The notes beneath the pieces are model-generated. The model was not told the origin of the DNA. It did no database searches and was given only the letters and a program-made list of their open reading frames with translations. The position numbers and the translations under genes were made by a program. From assembly GCA_037447655.1 (NCBI GenBank), contig JBBHKE010002834.1:62001-126000 (forward strand): a stretch of 64,000 nucleotides of DNA, given 5' to 3'. Every line of letters starts with the position of its first letter. The stretch's first letter is position 1. The stretch comes from Zygnema cylindricum (Eukaryota > Streptophyta > Zygnematophyceae > Zygnematales > Zygnemataceae). Shown piece by piece: positions 42,950-53,935 of the stretch.

Positions 42950-43960
42950 TTGAACACAATACTCAAATTAATTGGAAAATTACCACCTTGAAAGTGAAGT
43001 TTGAAAACGGTTGGAAGGTTTTGCAAGCATTATCTCCTAAGAAATTACATAGGAATCATATAAATAACATAACTAGATTGGGAGTGGAAGGTTTGGTATC
43101 TGCTAAACAATTTAAAAAGCACTTAAAAGATAAAACAAATCATGCTTTTTTGTTATTAGTAACTGAGACAGTTACTGATGAAAGGGGGGGAAAAACACTA
43201 ACATTGATGTCATCCCTAAATCAGACACCTCTAAAACTCTTGAAAAACTAAAATCTGATTTTGTAACTGACATTAATACATGTGATGTTGTTGTTAAAGA
43301 TTTAATTTTTGAATTTCAAGATATTTTTCCAAGTGATTTACCCCTCACGAAGGCCACCTTCCGAGATGTGGAACATGTTATTTACCTTGAACATAGATGC
43401 AACCCTCTTGTCACAAGAATTTATAAGCACACTTTCTTTGAGCAGGAGGAATTAAAGAAATAGATCAAGGAACTCCTAGAGAAAGGACATATTCAGCCTT
43501 GCAAATCATTGTAAGGAGCACCAGTTCTCCTCGTCAAAAAGAAGGACGGAACGTTTAGAATGTGTGTTGATTATCGTAGTCTGAACAAGATTACGGTGTA
43601 GGATAAATATCCGTTACCTATATTTTTTGATTTGATAGATCGTTTAAAAGGTGCTAAAGTATTTTCATTGATTGACCTGCGTAGTGGCTTTAATTAGGTG
43701 CCAATTAGAATTGAAGATGTTGATAAAACTGCTTTGAGGACTAGGGTGGGTCATTTCGAATGGATAGTGATGCCATTCGGCTTAACGAATGCACCTCCTA
43801 CTTACCAAAGATTAATGAACCACACCTTTTCAGATAACATAGATGAGTTTGTCCAAGTGTTTATAGATGATATTTTAGTTTACAGTGAATCTAAAGAACA
43901 ACAAGTAATTCATTTAAGAAGAATGTTGGAAAGGTTAAGAGAAAGAAAATTAATGAGGTG
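42950..43960 (+). pseudogene. Gypsy-2 reverse transcriptase, 3' part deleted
   Basis: RT motifs appear in order: [58 protein letters not shown] and the intact catalytic box VFIDDILVYSE. Stops lie near 43462, 43512, 43600 and 43696. After RERKLM the sequence jumps into integrase, so the RT connection, all of RNase H and most of the integrase zinc finger are deleted. Confidence 0.85.
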
Positions 43961-44177
43961 TCAAAACAAGTGGAAAGTTGTGTCCCTTGCCAACAGAGTA
44001 AACCTAGTACCCAAAAACCTAAAGGTCTCTTAAAACCTTTGGATATCCTCGAAAGACCGTGGGAATTTGTCAGTATGGATTTTATTGTCATGTTGCCAGC
44101 TACAACTAAAAACAATGACACTATCATGGTCGTAGTCGATATGATCAGTAAAATGGCAATCTTTATCCTTTGCAAGA
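43958..44177 (+). pseudogene. Gypsy-2 integrase, N-terminal part of core
   Basis: The frame gives CVPCQQSKPSTQKPKGLL (the second half of the zinc finger, C-x2-C) and the core start VSMDFIVMLPATTKNNDTIM with the first catalytic Asp. It breaks off at IFILCK where a copia LTR fragment begins, so the second catalytic Asp is lost. Confidence 0.8.
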
Positions 44178-44422
44178 TAGTCCTCTCTCTCAGAGAGTTT
44201 GTATAAATTGGCATCTTTGCCACCCTATAACTTATCGCCTGGTTGGCCGTTTTCAGTGATTCTTTTTTCTACGGACTCAGGGGAGTCCAGGCTACACAGG
44301 GTTGCAGTCAAATTGTCAGTTTGCCTTCTTGGGCAGCAGTGGTTGTGGCTTAAAGTGGGTTAGTTAAATACTATCTAGAGGCTTCCTGTATTCTGTGGTC
44401 CAATGGAGGACACAGAATTGCA
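44178..44422 (+). mobile_element. Copia LTR-C-type fragment inside Gypsy-2 integrase
   Basis: About 245 bp match the end of LTR-C (26590-26839): the CTCTCTC run, TTTGTATAAATTGGC, the GGGGAGTCCAGGCTACACAGG block, and the end GAATTGCA after an ATG. It replaces roughly 100 codons of the integrase core. Confidence 0.8.
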
Positions 44423-45200
44423 AGATGGACAGACAGAAAGGATGAGCCGTACACTGGAGGAAATGCTAAAGACTGTTTGCAGTGGAGTTCAGAACACATG
44501 GGAATCTAAACTGCCATTAATGGAATTTGCATACAATTCATGTAAACATGCTAGTATAGGATTCTCACCGTTTGAAGTTGCATATGGATACCAACCGAGA
44601 GAAGCATTAGCCTTAATAACAGGGGTCACTCAAGAGAATAGAGGTTCTGGAACAGAGTTTTGGGAATATGTTCAAACAGTTTGGAAAACTGTCCGGGATG
44701 CATTAGTAGAAGCACAAAGGAGGCAAGAATTAAATGCTAACCGCAAACGGGGTGATTGGGTGTTACGCACAGGTGACAAGGTTTGGCTTTCTACAATTCA
44801 TTACAGGTGCAATATCGAGGGACAATCGGATCCTACGGGGAAATTTGCTCCTAAGTACATTGGACCATTTACTGTAATCGAGATGATATCGTCAGTTGCT
44901 GCCAAATTGGACTTTCCGCCTTCAACAAAAATTCATCCAGTGATACACATCAGCCAATTGAAAATAGTGAATCTTCGACCAACTGAAGGAGAATTGGAAT
45001 TGGATCCCTCAATAATTATAGAACCTGAAGTCCACAGATGGGTAATAGATTGGGTTGGTCAACGGTTCAAGGTCAACGATACTATATTCTGGCAAGTGCA
45101 TTTTCTAGGAAGGCCTAAGGATGAGTTAACTTTAGAGGATAAAAATTATGAGTTTTTACAGAGGTATTGGAGGGATAATAATATAGATGTCCTGTCTTGA
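44403..45200 (+). CDS. Fusion frame: copia gag start joined to Gypsy-2 integrase C-terminus
   Basis: The open frame of 265 codons starts with the ATG of the embedded copia LTR end (MEDTELQ) and passes in frame into integrase at DGQTERMSRTLEEML, which holds the catalytic Glu. It continues with AYNSCKHASIGFSPFEVAYG, GDKVWLSTIHYRC and FAPKYIGPFTVIE, then a weak chromodomain-like end (WQVHFLGRPKDELTLED). The frame can be read as one protein starting about 180 nt downstream of a TATA-like GTATAAAT in the fragment. Whether it is expressed is unknown. Confidence 0.7.
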   Translation: MEDTELQDGQTERMSRTLEEMLKTVCSGVQNTWESKLPLMEFAYNSCKHASIGFSPFEVAYGYQPREALALITGVTQENRGSGTEFWEYVQTVWKTVRDALVEAQRRQELNANRKRGDWVLRTGDKVWLSTIHYRCNIEGQSDPTGKFAPKYIGPFTVIEMISSVAAKLDFPPSTKIHPVIHISQLKIVNLRPTEGELELDPSIIIEPEVHRWVIDWVGQRFKVNDTIFWQVHFLGRPKDELTLEDKNYEFLQRYWRDNNIDVLS

Positions 45201-45230
45201 GAATTAAAGGTGTTTTAACTAAGGTCAGTT

Positions 45231-45246
45231 AAAAATAAAGAGGGGA
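45231..45246 (+). promoter_or_regulatory. Polypurine tract of Gypsy-2
   Basis: AAAAATAAAGAGGGGA stands directly before TGATGAAAC, the start of the 3' LTR. This fixes the LTR border. Confidence 0.8.
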
Positions 45247-46218
45247 TGATGAAACAGTATTAGCGGATCGAACTTGTTTCTAAAGGGGTATTTAGGTGTT
45301 ATGATTATAGTGTACTAAATTTGGTAGATGTCCGCGAAAAAATCACGCTATTTGGAGTTATATTTTAAAAGTTATAGCGATGGGTGTATTTAGGTGACAG
45401 CTTGGGGTCTAAATAACAAGTGGGTATCATTGAAACGGGTTAAGGGTCAAATTAGTACCGAAATTACGCGTGAACGTTTCATAAAGTTCTAATGAAACGT
45501 TTAGTATGCACGTTGGGTTGTTTCGTACAAATTTTAGTACGAAACGTCACTTTCACTTAAGGGAATTTCGTTGGAAGTTTCGCGTGCGAAATTTGTTACG
45601 CACGATAGTGCAAACTCGCGTTTCGTTTGGCGCGCACTTTTGCACGTAAATGTTACGTAGTAAAACGTAACGATTGATTTGTTAGTAAAGTGCTAAGTAG
45701 TTAGTAAGAGATTTCGCACGTTTTTGCATTGGTCAGTCTGAGTCCTTGCTGATCAATGATTGGCATAGGTAAAAGCATGTTAAAACGGAGCGTTGACTCT
45801 GGCCTGGCTAGTCCAAGGCGATGATGGATATATAGTAAAGTGTAAGAGGAGAGTATACATCTTTTCCTTTGGAAAAGTTTTTGGAAATTCCGGCTGATCT
45901 TGGTCTTGAGCGATTAATACCAAATTAGAGAAAAGGCATTTTTGCATTGAAATCTCTTACTTACTAAATAGTGTTTTAGTAGTTAAGAGATAGAATTATT
46001 AAGAGTGGAGAGTAGTGGAAAACACTTTAATAAAAAGGGTTGAGCCACGAGGGCAAGAGACCAAGCTAATGTTATGTGGACAGAAGCTTCTTCTAATTTA
46101 AAGTTTATCCTTATGTGAGTGTGGTCCAATGTGGATTTGTATTTTCCAATGTGTGGAATGTGTGGTTGAGATTGTTTGTAGTAATGGAATTTTATGAGAG
46201 GTAGGAGATATTGTTACA
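45247..46218 (+). mobile_element. 3' LTR of Gypsy-2
   Basis: The 972-bp LTR starts TGATGAAACAG after the polypurine tract and ends TATTGTTACA. Its last 530 bp match the truncated 5' LTR. The first half is rich in ACGTTTCG and TTTCGTAC-like words. The 5-bp target copy cannot be checked because the 5' LTR start is lost. Confidence 0.85.
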
Positions 46219-47100
46219 ACTATCTTTGACCAATATCAGATGCCTACTCTAGATGGGATATTCGACTCTCTTGCTGGTGCCACTATCTACTCTACTCTGG
46301 ACATGAAAACGATTTCCACCAGTTCGCCATGGAATCGAAGCACAGGGAGCGAATGGAATTTTAGGCATGTTCTCGGCTATATGAATGGATTAACATGCCT
46401 TTCGGGCTGAATTATGCACCAGCCAAATTCTAATGGGCAATGGAAGAAGCCCTCCGAGGAATCGATTGTGCCCGATGCTATATTGATGATGTGATCATAT
46501 TCTAAAAGGTTTTTAAGGAACACCTGGAGCAAATCCAAATCGTTCTCCGGGCACTCCGAGCAGTGGGCTTAAAATGTCAGCCGGGTAAAGGCATTTTTGG
46601 GGTGCAAAAAATCATTTACCTCGGACATGAAGTGACTCCGGGATTGTGAGTCCCCACATGGTCAAGGTGGCAACCCTTAACGCTTTTCCGCCACCGCCAG
46701 ACATCTCGGCCCTTCGCACCTTCTTAGGCTTGACCAACTACTATCGTCGGTTTATCCCCAAGTTCAGTAGTCACACCCAGCCCCTCAATGAGTTATTGCG
46801 GAAGGACCAAGAATGGTAAAGGGACGAAGAGCAAGAGATTTCCTTCTTGTTCTTGAAGGATGCATTGAAACAACACCCGTGCTCCATATGCCTAATCACC
46901 TAAGGCCTTTCCTCCTTTATACTGATTGGAGCAGGTTTGGATTGGGAATGGTTTTGGCTCTAGTCGATGATGTAGGAGCTGAATATGTGGTGGCTTACGC
47001 CAGCCGGAGCAATAACCGAGCGGAGGGAAATTATAGCAGTTACCACGGAGAGCTCTTTGCAGCTGTTTGGGCAATCCAACATTTCTGGCCTTATTTGTAA
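46219..47100 (+). pseudogene. Gypsy-3 RT and RNase H remnant
   Basis: RT begins inside the domain (QYQMPTLDGIFDSLAGATIYSTLDMK) and has stops and shifts throughout 46380-46810. The connection block (YYRRFIPKFS-like) is recognisable near 46740. RNase H is open at 46813-47100 (LRPFLLYTDWSRFGLGMVLAL, VVAYASRSNNRAEGNYSSYHGELFA). The first RNase H Asp is present (YTDWS, normally YTDAS). Everything upstream of RT is missing; the Gypsy-2 LTR abuts it. Confidence 0.78.
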
Positions 47101-48225
47101 GGGGTCCATTTCACCCTTTTACTGACCAACAACCCCTGAAATGGATCATAGAAAATAGTAAGTTAACCGGCAAACTCGCCAAATGGGTTCTCATTCTACA
47201 AAAATGTGATTTCAACATTGTTCAAAGGGCAGGGGAAATCCACGAGAATGCCGACAGACTTAGCCAAAATCTAGATCCCTCCACCCTGGATTCTACCGAG
47301 GCTTGGTATGATGAGGACTTGGAACTCAGTTTGGGACTCATTCGAGCATTTTCCGCCTTAATCTGGTTTCCCCAACCTGGGGGGGAAACTGTCAACTTTT
47401 GCAGCGGAGGTGGAGGGGCATGCGCCCATAGGAGCCGGACGAAAGGATATCTAAAACGACTCCGATGCTCTCAAATCTATCTAGCAGGGGTCTCCTCTTC
47501 CCCACTTGGCTGGAGTTCAATAATTCTGGGTAGGACCATGATGACGACGTATGATTGGGACCGAGGCATTCTCCTCTGGAAATGGTCAGACGGAAGGAGG
47601 AAATTGGTTCCTCCCCCCTTAGCTCGGGAAACTCTGATTACCAATCTCCATCAGCAATGTGGACACTTCGGGCAGAAGGGGACTACTTCCATGGTTACAC
47701 GCTCTTATTGGTGGCACGGGTTGCGGGCCTAAGTCAACCAAATTGTGCAGACTTGCTCTTCCTGCGATGAAGTCAAGGCAACTTTTGACATAAAGGGCGG
47801 AACCGAGCTTCATTCTCTTCCTATCCGGGGGATGTTTTATCGGTGGTCTTTAAATCTTTTGGGACCTCTTCTGACCAGCAGACGGGGAAACCGTTTTGTG
47901 CTGATCATGATTGAACATTTTTCGAAATAGATAGAGTTGGTGGTTTTTCCCCAAAAGGAATCCAAGTCAATTCTAGATGCATTTTTGCAGAGGGTGATGT
48001 CAAAATTTGGGGTACCAGTAGAGGTTCTAACAGACCAACAATCCGAATTTGCCAAAGAATTTACCAATCTTTTGGAGAAATGCCTCATCGATCATCGACT
48101 GACAAGGCACGATCACCCCCAAGCCGATGGTTTGGCTGAAAGGAGCGTGCATATAGTGAAGAGGTCACTACGTAAATATGCAGTGAAAGAAGATTTGGGA
48201 GAATGGGACCGAAGGGTGCCTTGAA
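47067..48225 (+). pseudogene. Gypsy-3 RNase H end and integrase
   Basis: The frame 47067-47732 gives FTDQQPLKWIIENSKLTGKLAKW and ENADRLSQ, then the integrase finger (HQQCGHFG...CSSC). The core follows in pieces: WSLNLLGPLLTSRRGNRFVL, where the first catalytic Asp appears as Asn; VLTDQQSEF with the second Asp intact; and DHPQADGLAERSV with the Glu intact. Stops at 47730 and 47928 and a shift interrupt it. Confidence 0.78.
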
Positions 48226-48349
48226 TCGCCATGGGATACAGATTTAGCAAACAAGCTTCTCTCCACTCTTATAGCTCTTAGTTCATTGTATTCAGACGGT
48301 ATCCCATCTTGCCCGTGGCTGCCTTGGCTCTAGTGGTGGTTCCTTGTAG

Positions 48350-48775
48350 ATGGATGACAAGGGAATGGTCGAAAAATTGATCGCCGATAGAGCCAAGATC
48401 TTCCACCGAGAGATGCCTCTCGCTATAAGGAGTTTCCTAGCGGCTCAACACAGTGATCAGCTGTGGTATTCTCTGCGACGCAGCGGGAATTATGTGCCTT
48501 GGCAGCGACAATTTATGCTAGGGGACTTTGTATATCGGATGCAACAAAAGAAGAACACGCTTGATATTTCTGTAGGGCGGGTGATTTTGAAAGTGATAAA
48601 AGTTTCCAACAAGGGAGTTCTTACACTAGAGGGAAAGGATGGTCGGAAAATTAAGGAGAATCAGATCAATGTGGCACCATGCCATCTTCAAGGATTTGAA
48701 GACGAACCCACTTTTCACTTGACTTACTTTGCTGACCATCTTTCCTTTTCCTCAGCATGTAGCCTGTCCTGTTAG
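48350..48775 (+). pseudogene. Gypsy-3 integrase C-terminal part
   Basis: The 141-codon frame (FHREMPLAIRSFLAAQHSDQLWY, FMLGDFVYRMQQKKNTLDI, VSNKGVLTLEGKDGRKIKEN) fits the DNA-binding tail of a Ty3 integrase without a chromodomain. It ends at 48775. A polypurine-like AAAGAGGGGGG lies at about 48928-48938. Confidence 0.65.
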
Positions 48776-48797
48776 CTGGGCAACGTCTTGATCTGCC

Positions 48798-49223
48798 ATG
48801 AGTGGGGTCAGTGTTGGCATCGCGCCTGTCTCCCCTCCTCGTGGGACCATGCACTCTATCCTTAGCAGTTCTTCGGGAACTGCGAATTGGGCGGGTAATT
48901 ATTCTTTTGTCTTAGTCACAGTTGACAAAGAGGGGGGAAATTGGGACATCGGTTTAATTACCAAAAACCCAATCCATTTCCTCGGCCAAGTGAGGAAAGG
49001 AAGAGGGAGGAGATATTTTTTTTCCATCCCATGCACTCATTCCTATTATTTGTCCGATTGTCTCCCCTATTTTTCATGCATGTCTATGACAGGGGTGCGG
49101 GCAGCAGTGGGCATAATCATTTTTATGGGAAGCATTTGCATTTTGGGGGTTATTTGCAAGACTTTGATGCCAACTACTCCATGCAGTGGCCCTTCTCTCA
49201 TGTTTATCAAGCACGCTCGATAG
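48798..49223 (+). CDS. Unidentified 141-codon frame at the 3' end of Gypsy-3
   Basis: The frame lies between the integrase tail and the LTR-like sequence at 49225. It has one strongly hydrophobic segment (GIIIFMGSICILGVI) that could cross a membrane. Some Ty3 lineages carry an extra frame here, sometimes env-like, but I see no family motif. It may be chance: part of it overlaps the possible polypurine tract, so it may even lie within the LTR. Confidence 0.25.
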   Translation: MSGVSVGIAPVSPPRGTMHSILSSSSGTANWAGNYSFVLVTVDKEGGNWDIGLITKNPIHFLGQVRKGRGRRYFFSIPCTHSYYLSDCLPYFSCMSMTGVRAAVGIIIFMGSICILGVICKTLMPTTPCSGPSLMFIKHAR

Positions 49224-49224
49224 C

Positions 49225-49469
49225 TGTCAAGCTCGTGTGCTTAACAGGCACACATTTATATCACCAAGGAATTTTGGACCCTTTCTCCTCGTATGGTTAT
49301 CAGAGTACAGAGGAAAGACTGTACCCAGCCGGACGAGATTCTTTATTTCCTAAACTAAGCAATACACACTTTATTTCGCGCCTAACGGAGGCCAAAAAAC
49401 CAAGTTATTCCGTCTTCGTGATTGTAATTCTGTTACATGGGACCATTTTACACCATCTCTCGTGGGGGG
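49225..49469 (+). mobile_element. Ty3-type LTR at the end of Gypsy-3, cut by solo LTR S2
   Basis: It starts TGTCAAGCTCGTGTGC and matches 17727-17972. It stops at CTCGTGGGGGG, where the solo copia LTR begins. The orientation agrees with Gypsy-3. Confidence 0.65.
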
Positions 49470-50566
49470 TGAAATTCTATGGGCTCCATTGCCCACAGAA
49501 TTCGCAGATCCAAAAGAAGTTAATCTAGATAGTGCCGACTCCAAGTTTATATAAACCCAAATGAATGATCCCTTGACAATCAAAACCCCAATACAGCTTC
49601 ACCCCAGTGAAGAGAAGACCTTTTGTGTGCTCAGTTCCACCACATAATGCAAAGCTTGTATATGTGATTTGGACAATACTCCCCACTTTGACTTTCCCAC
49701 TAAATAAGTAACACCCTGGCACGCAAAGACTCTAACCCACTACACACCTGTGTAGCTTAGACTCCCATGAGTCTGCAACAAAAAGAATCACTGAATTTGC
49801 TCACCCGAGCATTAAGTTATGGCTCGTCAAAGATGACCTTTATAGTTACAAGCTCTCTTAGAGAGAGGTACCTAAATATCACTAAGTCTTGGTCTGCCTA
49901 CTCACGACTACCTACTACTTAACCCTAGTCCAATAGGAACACTATATAGTACAAGAAGGTACGATAGTCGATGTACTTATTGTACGACCATTGTACGACA
50001 TGGTCTACAAGGTGACACCTGCCAAATCGGGAGCCATGGTTCCTCCCCCCATCTTCTCCGGTATCAAATAATGTGGCGCCATGTGGCACCGCGTGACACT
50101 ATCCTCAAAGGCCGCCGAAAGCTTATTGTGGGTGGCGGCTGTAATGGTGGCCGTCCGATCAATTCTATTTATACGACTTTGTTTTGCTTCCATGCATGAA
50201 TTGATTAATGCGCGTTTTTCTTAGTTTGCTGCGAATTAGTCCTTTGGATCAATAGATAAATATACGTGAATCATTTCATGTGTATTGTTTCGTTAGTGCC
50301 TTAATGGATAAGGTGTGCGTATACACAATATTCTGTAGACCCCGGTACAAATCCGGCTAGAGGTAGTATTTTGCTAAAACTAGTAAAATTCCTTCTAATT
50401 CATTCCGCCTCCTTCTAAATGACGCAGCAGCCATGGCATGCCTTTGGTCCTCTCTTTCTCTTTACATTCTAACTGAAATATATAAGTGAACTATTAATTA
50501 CCTTTTTTTTCTCAACACTCTATTTATTTTTCCAATACAGACCTAGAAAATACATAAATTTCAACA
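49470..50566 (-). mobile_element. Copia LTR S2, inverted twin of S1
   Basis: On the minus strand this LTR of 1,097 bp starts TGTTGAAATTTATG and ends AGAATTTCA, like S1 (1,096 bp, plus) over its whole length. It carries the tRNA-like module (50290-50365; TGGATAAGGTG at 50305), the palindrome (49949-49985) and TATAAAGG on the minus strand. It sits between the Gypsy-3 LTR and the cut RNase H of Copia-4. Flanks ggggg and ctcaa do not match, so the site was rearranged. Confidence 0.8.
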
Positions 50567-52827
50567 CTCAACCTCCATAGTAGACTGAGCAACCACCTTT
50601 TGTTGCTTACTGCTCCAACAGCACGCACCTTCCCCCACATACAACACATAACCAAAAGTGCATCTTCTCATAAGTGCATCCCCATAACAAGCATCACTCC
50701 AAGTAGTGATATCAGTGTGCCCCCCTCCCAAATGCAACCACAACTCTCTAGTTCCTACCAGATATCTTATGAATCTCTTGGCTGCCTCCCAATCTCTCTT
50801 CGTAGGATGGTTAAGACTCCTAATGAGTTCTCGTACTGCTGCCGTTATGTCCGGCCTTCTACAGTTCATAAAATAGACCAAACTTCCTATGACGTGTTTA
50901 TAAGGAATAGACTTCATAAACTCTCTCTCCTCTGGACTCATATGATCATCTAAGATTATCACTCCTCCTTCTACACTCCCATTACTTACTTTCTTCAAGT
51001 CCATGGGAGTGGTACAACTGTTTGCCTTTTCCATCTGGAATTTCTCAAGGATATTACCTATTGTTTCTTTCTGAGTAAGTCTGATAATCCTTTTCCCCCT
51101 ATCTCTCTCCATTTCGATCCCCAAAATATATCTTGCCTCCCCTAACTCCTTCATATAAAATCTGCTTCTAAGATCTTTCTTTAACTTATTGATTTTTTTC
51201 AAAGATTTTATGTAACATAAGCAAATTATCCACATAAATTGCAATAAAAATGACACCATTGTCATATTCAAACATATAGATAGAATGGTTAGAGCTGATC
51301 CGAATGTATCCCACACCGGTGAGAAACTCATCTAGTTTCTTATTCCACTGTCAAGGAGCCTGCTTTAGTCCATATAAGGACTTTATGCGCCTGCAAACTT
51401 TGCTTCTTCTCCTTCCTCCACAAATCTTTTTTGCCTCATGAAAATTTCTTCCTCTAACTCACCATTAAGAAAGGCCGTCTTAATATCCATCTGGTGTATT
51501 TCCATGTCTTCAGCTGCTGCAAGACTGTGGAGAATCCTTACTGATGGGAACTGAATAACTAAAGCAAAAGTCTCCTCATAGACAATCCCCTCCTTTTGGG
51601 TGAACCCTTTTGCTACCAATCGAGCCTTATATCTCTCAATGGTATTATCTGGGTTTAGTTTTAGTTTAAACACCCATATACAGCTAATCGGTTTTTCTGT
51701 CCGGAGGATAGTCCGCTAGTTTTTAACTATTTCCTTCCATGATGGAGGCCATCTTATCATTTATTGCTCTAATCCATCTGTCTTTTTGCGGAGTGTTTAC
51801 TGCCTCTGAGTATGACTGAGGCTCATCTGGGTGAGATAGCTTAGTTACCTTGTGAGCGGCCTATTTTTCCTGAATCCTTTTGCTGCTCTTTCTCTCTCCC
51901 TCAAACTCTTAAGCTAGGATGGAGGGAATTCCTCGATATCTCCTTACTGTTTCATTGTCTCCTCTATCCATGGAAGCGGGTTCCGGTTCCTTTCGTCTGT
52001 CTCCTCGAAGTCTATAGAAATATATGAGGTTTCCGGTGAATCTCCTGTGCCTTAGATCTCCTTTGAATCTATAATCCGTGTTTCACTCATGTCCCTTTTG
52101 GGAAGGACAGAGTCCTCCTCACCTTCAGACTCAAATCTGATACTTATCTTCTTCGTATATTTTAAAGGGTCAAACGACTTCCCTTCATCCATGACAACTA
52201 GATGTTTGACCAGAATGATATCTTTCTTTGCTAAGTCATAGACTTTATATCCCTTGTTATCCTCATCATATCCTACAAAGTATCCAGGTTTTCCTTTAGC
52301 ATCTAGTTTCTTGGTTTTCTTATCCATGTCAACACTACTGTAAACTTGGCTACCAAATACTTTAAGGTGATAGATATCTGGTTTCCTTCCAACCCATCTC
52401 TCATAAGGTGTCATTCCCTTTACAGCTGAGGTAAGGACTATATTCTTAATGTAGTTGGCCCAGTTCATGGCCTCTGCCCAAAATCTCTTTCCTATTTTCT
52501 TGTCGGCCAACATACTACATGCACTATCTCCTAGTATTTGGTTCAACCTCTCAACTACCGGGTTATAGGATACGGTTTTTTGGTGCAGAACTCCCTCATC
52601 TCTCAGGTATTCCGCAAACTGGTTAGAGGTATATTCCCCCGTTCTATGCAACTTCTCACTCCAAGCTTTATATTATTTGAAGTAAGTTGATGTTTTAGAC
52701 TTTGTTTTTAGGAAGTAGACTCTAGAGTATCTAGACCAGTCATCGGTTATTGTCAACATAAATCTCTTTCCTCCAACCGAAGGTACATTTGCAGGTCCCT
52801 AGATATCTTTGTGGATCAGATCTAGTA
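50567..52827 (-). pseudogene. Copia-4 pol, downstream half (integrase to RNase H), broken
   Basis: Minus-strand frames: integrase (GEYTSNQFAEYLRDEG at 52651, KKIGKRFWAEAMNWANYIK, YERWVGRKPDIYHLKVF), RT start ([22 protein letters not shown], 51673-51383) and RT end to RNase H (51331-50567; GSLVYFMNCRRPDI, TTWSDACYGDALMRR). Several stops and shifts separate them, and the catalytic YVDD block is destroyed by a shift near 51230. RNase H ends at STMEVE, directly against LTR S2. The element resumes at 58651 beyond Copia-5. Confidence 0.85.
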
Positions 52828-52832
52828 CTTTC
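52828..52832 (+). repeat. Target-site duplication of Copia-5, left copy
   Basis: CTTTC precedes the 5' LTR of Copia-5, and the same five bases follow its 3' LTR at 58651-58655. Joining the outer flanks restores the Copia-4 integrase frame (KVATYRGEKVLDLIH), so this is a real insertion. Confidence 0.92.
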
Positions 52833-53684
52833 TGTTGTTTTTAGAAAGCTTTCGTCCTCTCTATGCCTCAGCTGTGAGGGAGAGAGAGCTATTCAGGACT
52901 TAAGCTATTTTTGGTTGAGTTCGGTTCAGTGGTTACCAAAATTAGTGTGACAGTAAAGTTGGGAGTTCACGGTTCATTCACACTTGGGACACGCGTCGTC
53001 ACTTGAGAGAAATGCGTGAGTATGTCCTCCGTGGACGTACGGAAATTCGGCAGGACCACGGGACTTCGTGAAGTCAGTTCTACGGTGCCAAATCCTCTAA
53101 TCGGACGGCTGACAGCCGTCGTCAATAAACACTGACAAGGCGTGACTAGATCACTATCACTTTACGTTGTCTGAACTTCGGTGTAAATATTTGGTTGAAT
53201 AGAATTTTGTTTGTAGTGAATTAGTTGTTTAGTGTTGAGAATGTGGTTTATGACATACCTTCAGTACACAGGTATACTCACAGTATTTGTTTTGTTAGAA
53301 TGTTATATGTACGGCTGGAATGCCTCCGTACAGCTTAGTGTAGTTTCGGTGTATAGAAGTAGGACTTAGTGAATTTGATTCATTGGGAACAAATGATATG
53401 AAAACTGTGCACTCAGTTTTATTTAAATTCATTTCTGCATATCTCACAGATCTGTTAGCGGAATTCATTGAAATTTTGTGTGTGTGTTCTTTTGTGTGTT
53501 ATCTAAACTGTGGTAAATATTCAGCAACATTGGAGCGTTTTTTTTAAAGTTATAGTCTGTCAAAGTTGCTGTTCAGCCATCAATATTTGTGGAAGCTTCC
53601 TCATTTGATTTGTTCTGCGATGACTACTGCTTCATCTGCTTCATCTTCTTCATCTTCAGTGCCAGCAGTTGTCTCAGAACAACA
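52833..53684 (+). mobile_element. 5' LTR of Copia-5 (T-type)
   Basis: The 852-bp LTR starts TGTTGTTTTTAGAAAGC and ends CAGAACAACA. The 3' LTR (57810-58650) is 841 bp and very similar. Its last 65 bp hold an ATG (53620) followed by a Ser-rich gag start (MTTASSASSSSSSVPAVVSE). An ACACGCGTCGTCAC block and a GTACGG...CCGTAC pair lie in its first half. Confidence 0.92.
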
Positions 53685-53935
53685 GTAAGCAGCCGGTAGC
53701 CGGTAGCCTTAACCGTTAAGTCTCGACCTAGTCTTATGTACTATAGGGTTTGATATTTAATTAAACATTAATACATAAGATAGTTCATTTAACTGAAATA
53801 GTTTACTCGAGACATAGATCCAGTAATGTAAAAGTACGGATTACTGTACGGATAAGAAATCAATACCGCGCATTTATTTCTTAAGCGAAACGAATACCGC
53901 GCATGTATTTATTACGGCTACGATTAAATGTGAAT
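53685..53935 (+). mobile_element. B-type copia LTR fragment after the Copia-5 5' LTR
   Basis: Gag N-terminal codons and the primer site would be expected here. Instead there is a piece with GTAGCCTTAACCGTTAAG and CGAAACGAATACCGCGCATG, which resembles the U3 part of B-type LTRs (25070-25200; reverse complement of 31940-32010). It ends at AATTTAATCAG, where gag codons begin. Homology is by eye and moderate. Confidence 0.5.

Noticed and set aside
44403-45200. The 265-codon frame as an ordinary intact integrase
   Set aside because: Its start codon belongs to a copia LTR end, and the first two catalytic Asp positions are missing from it.
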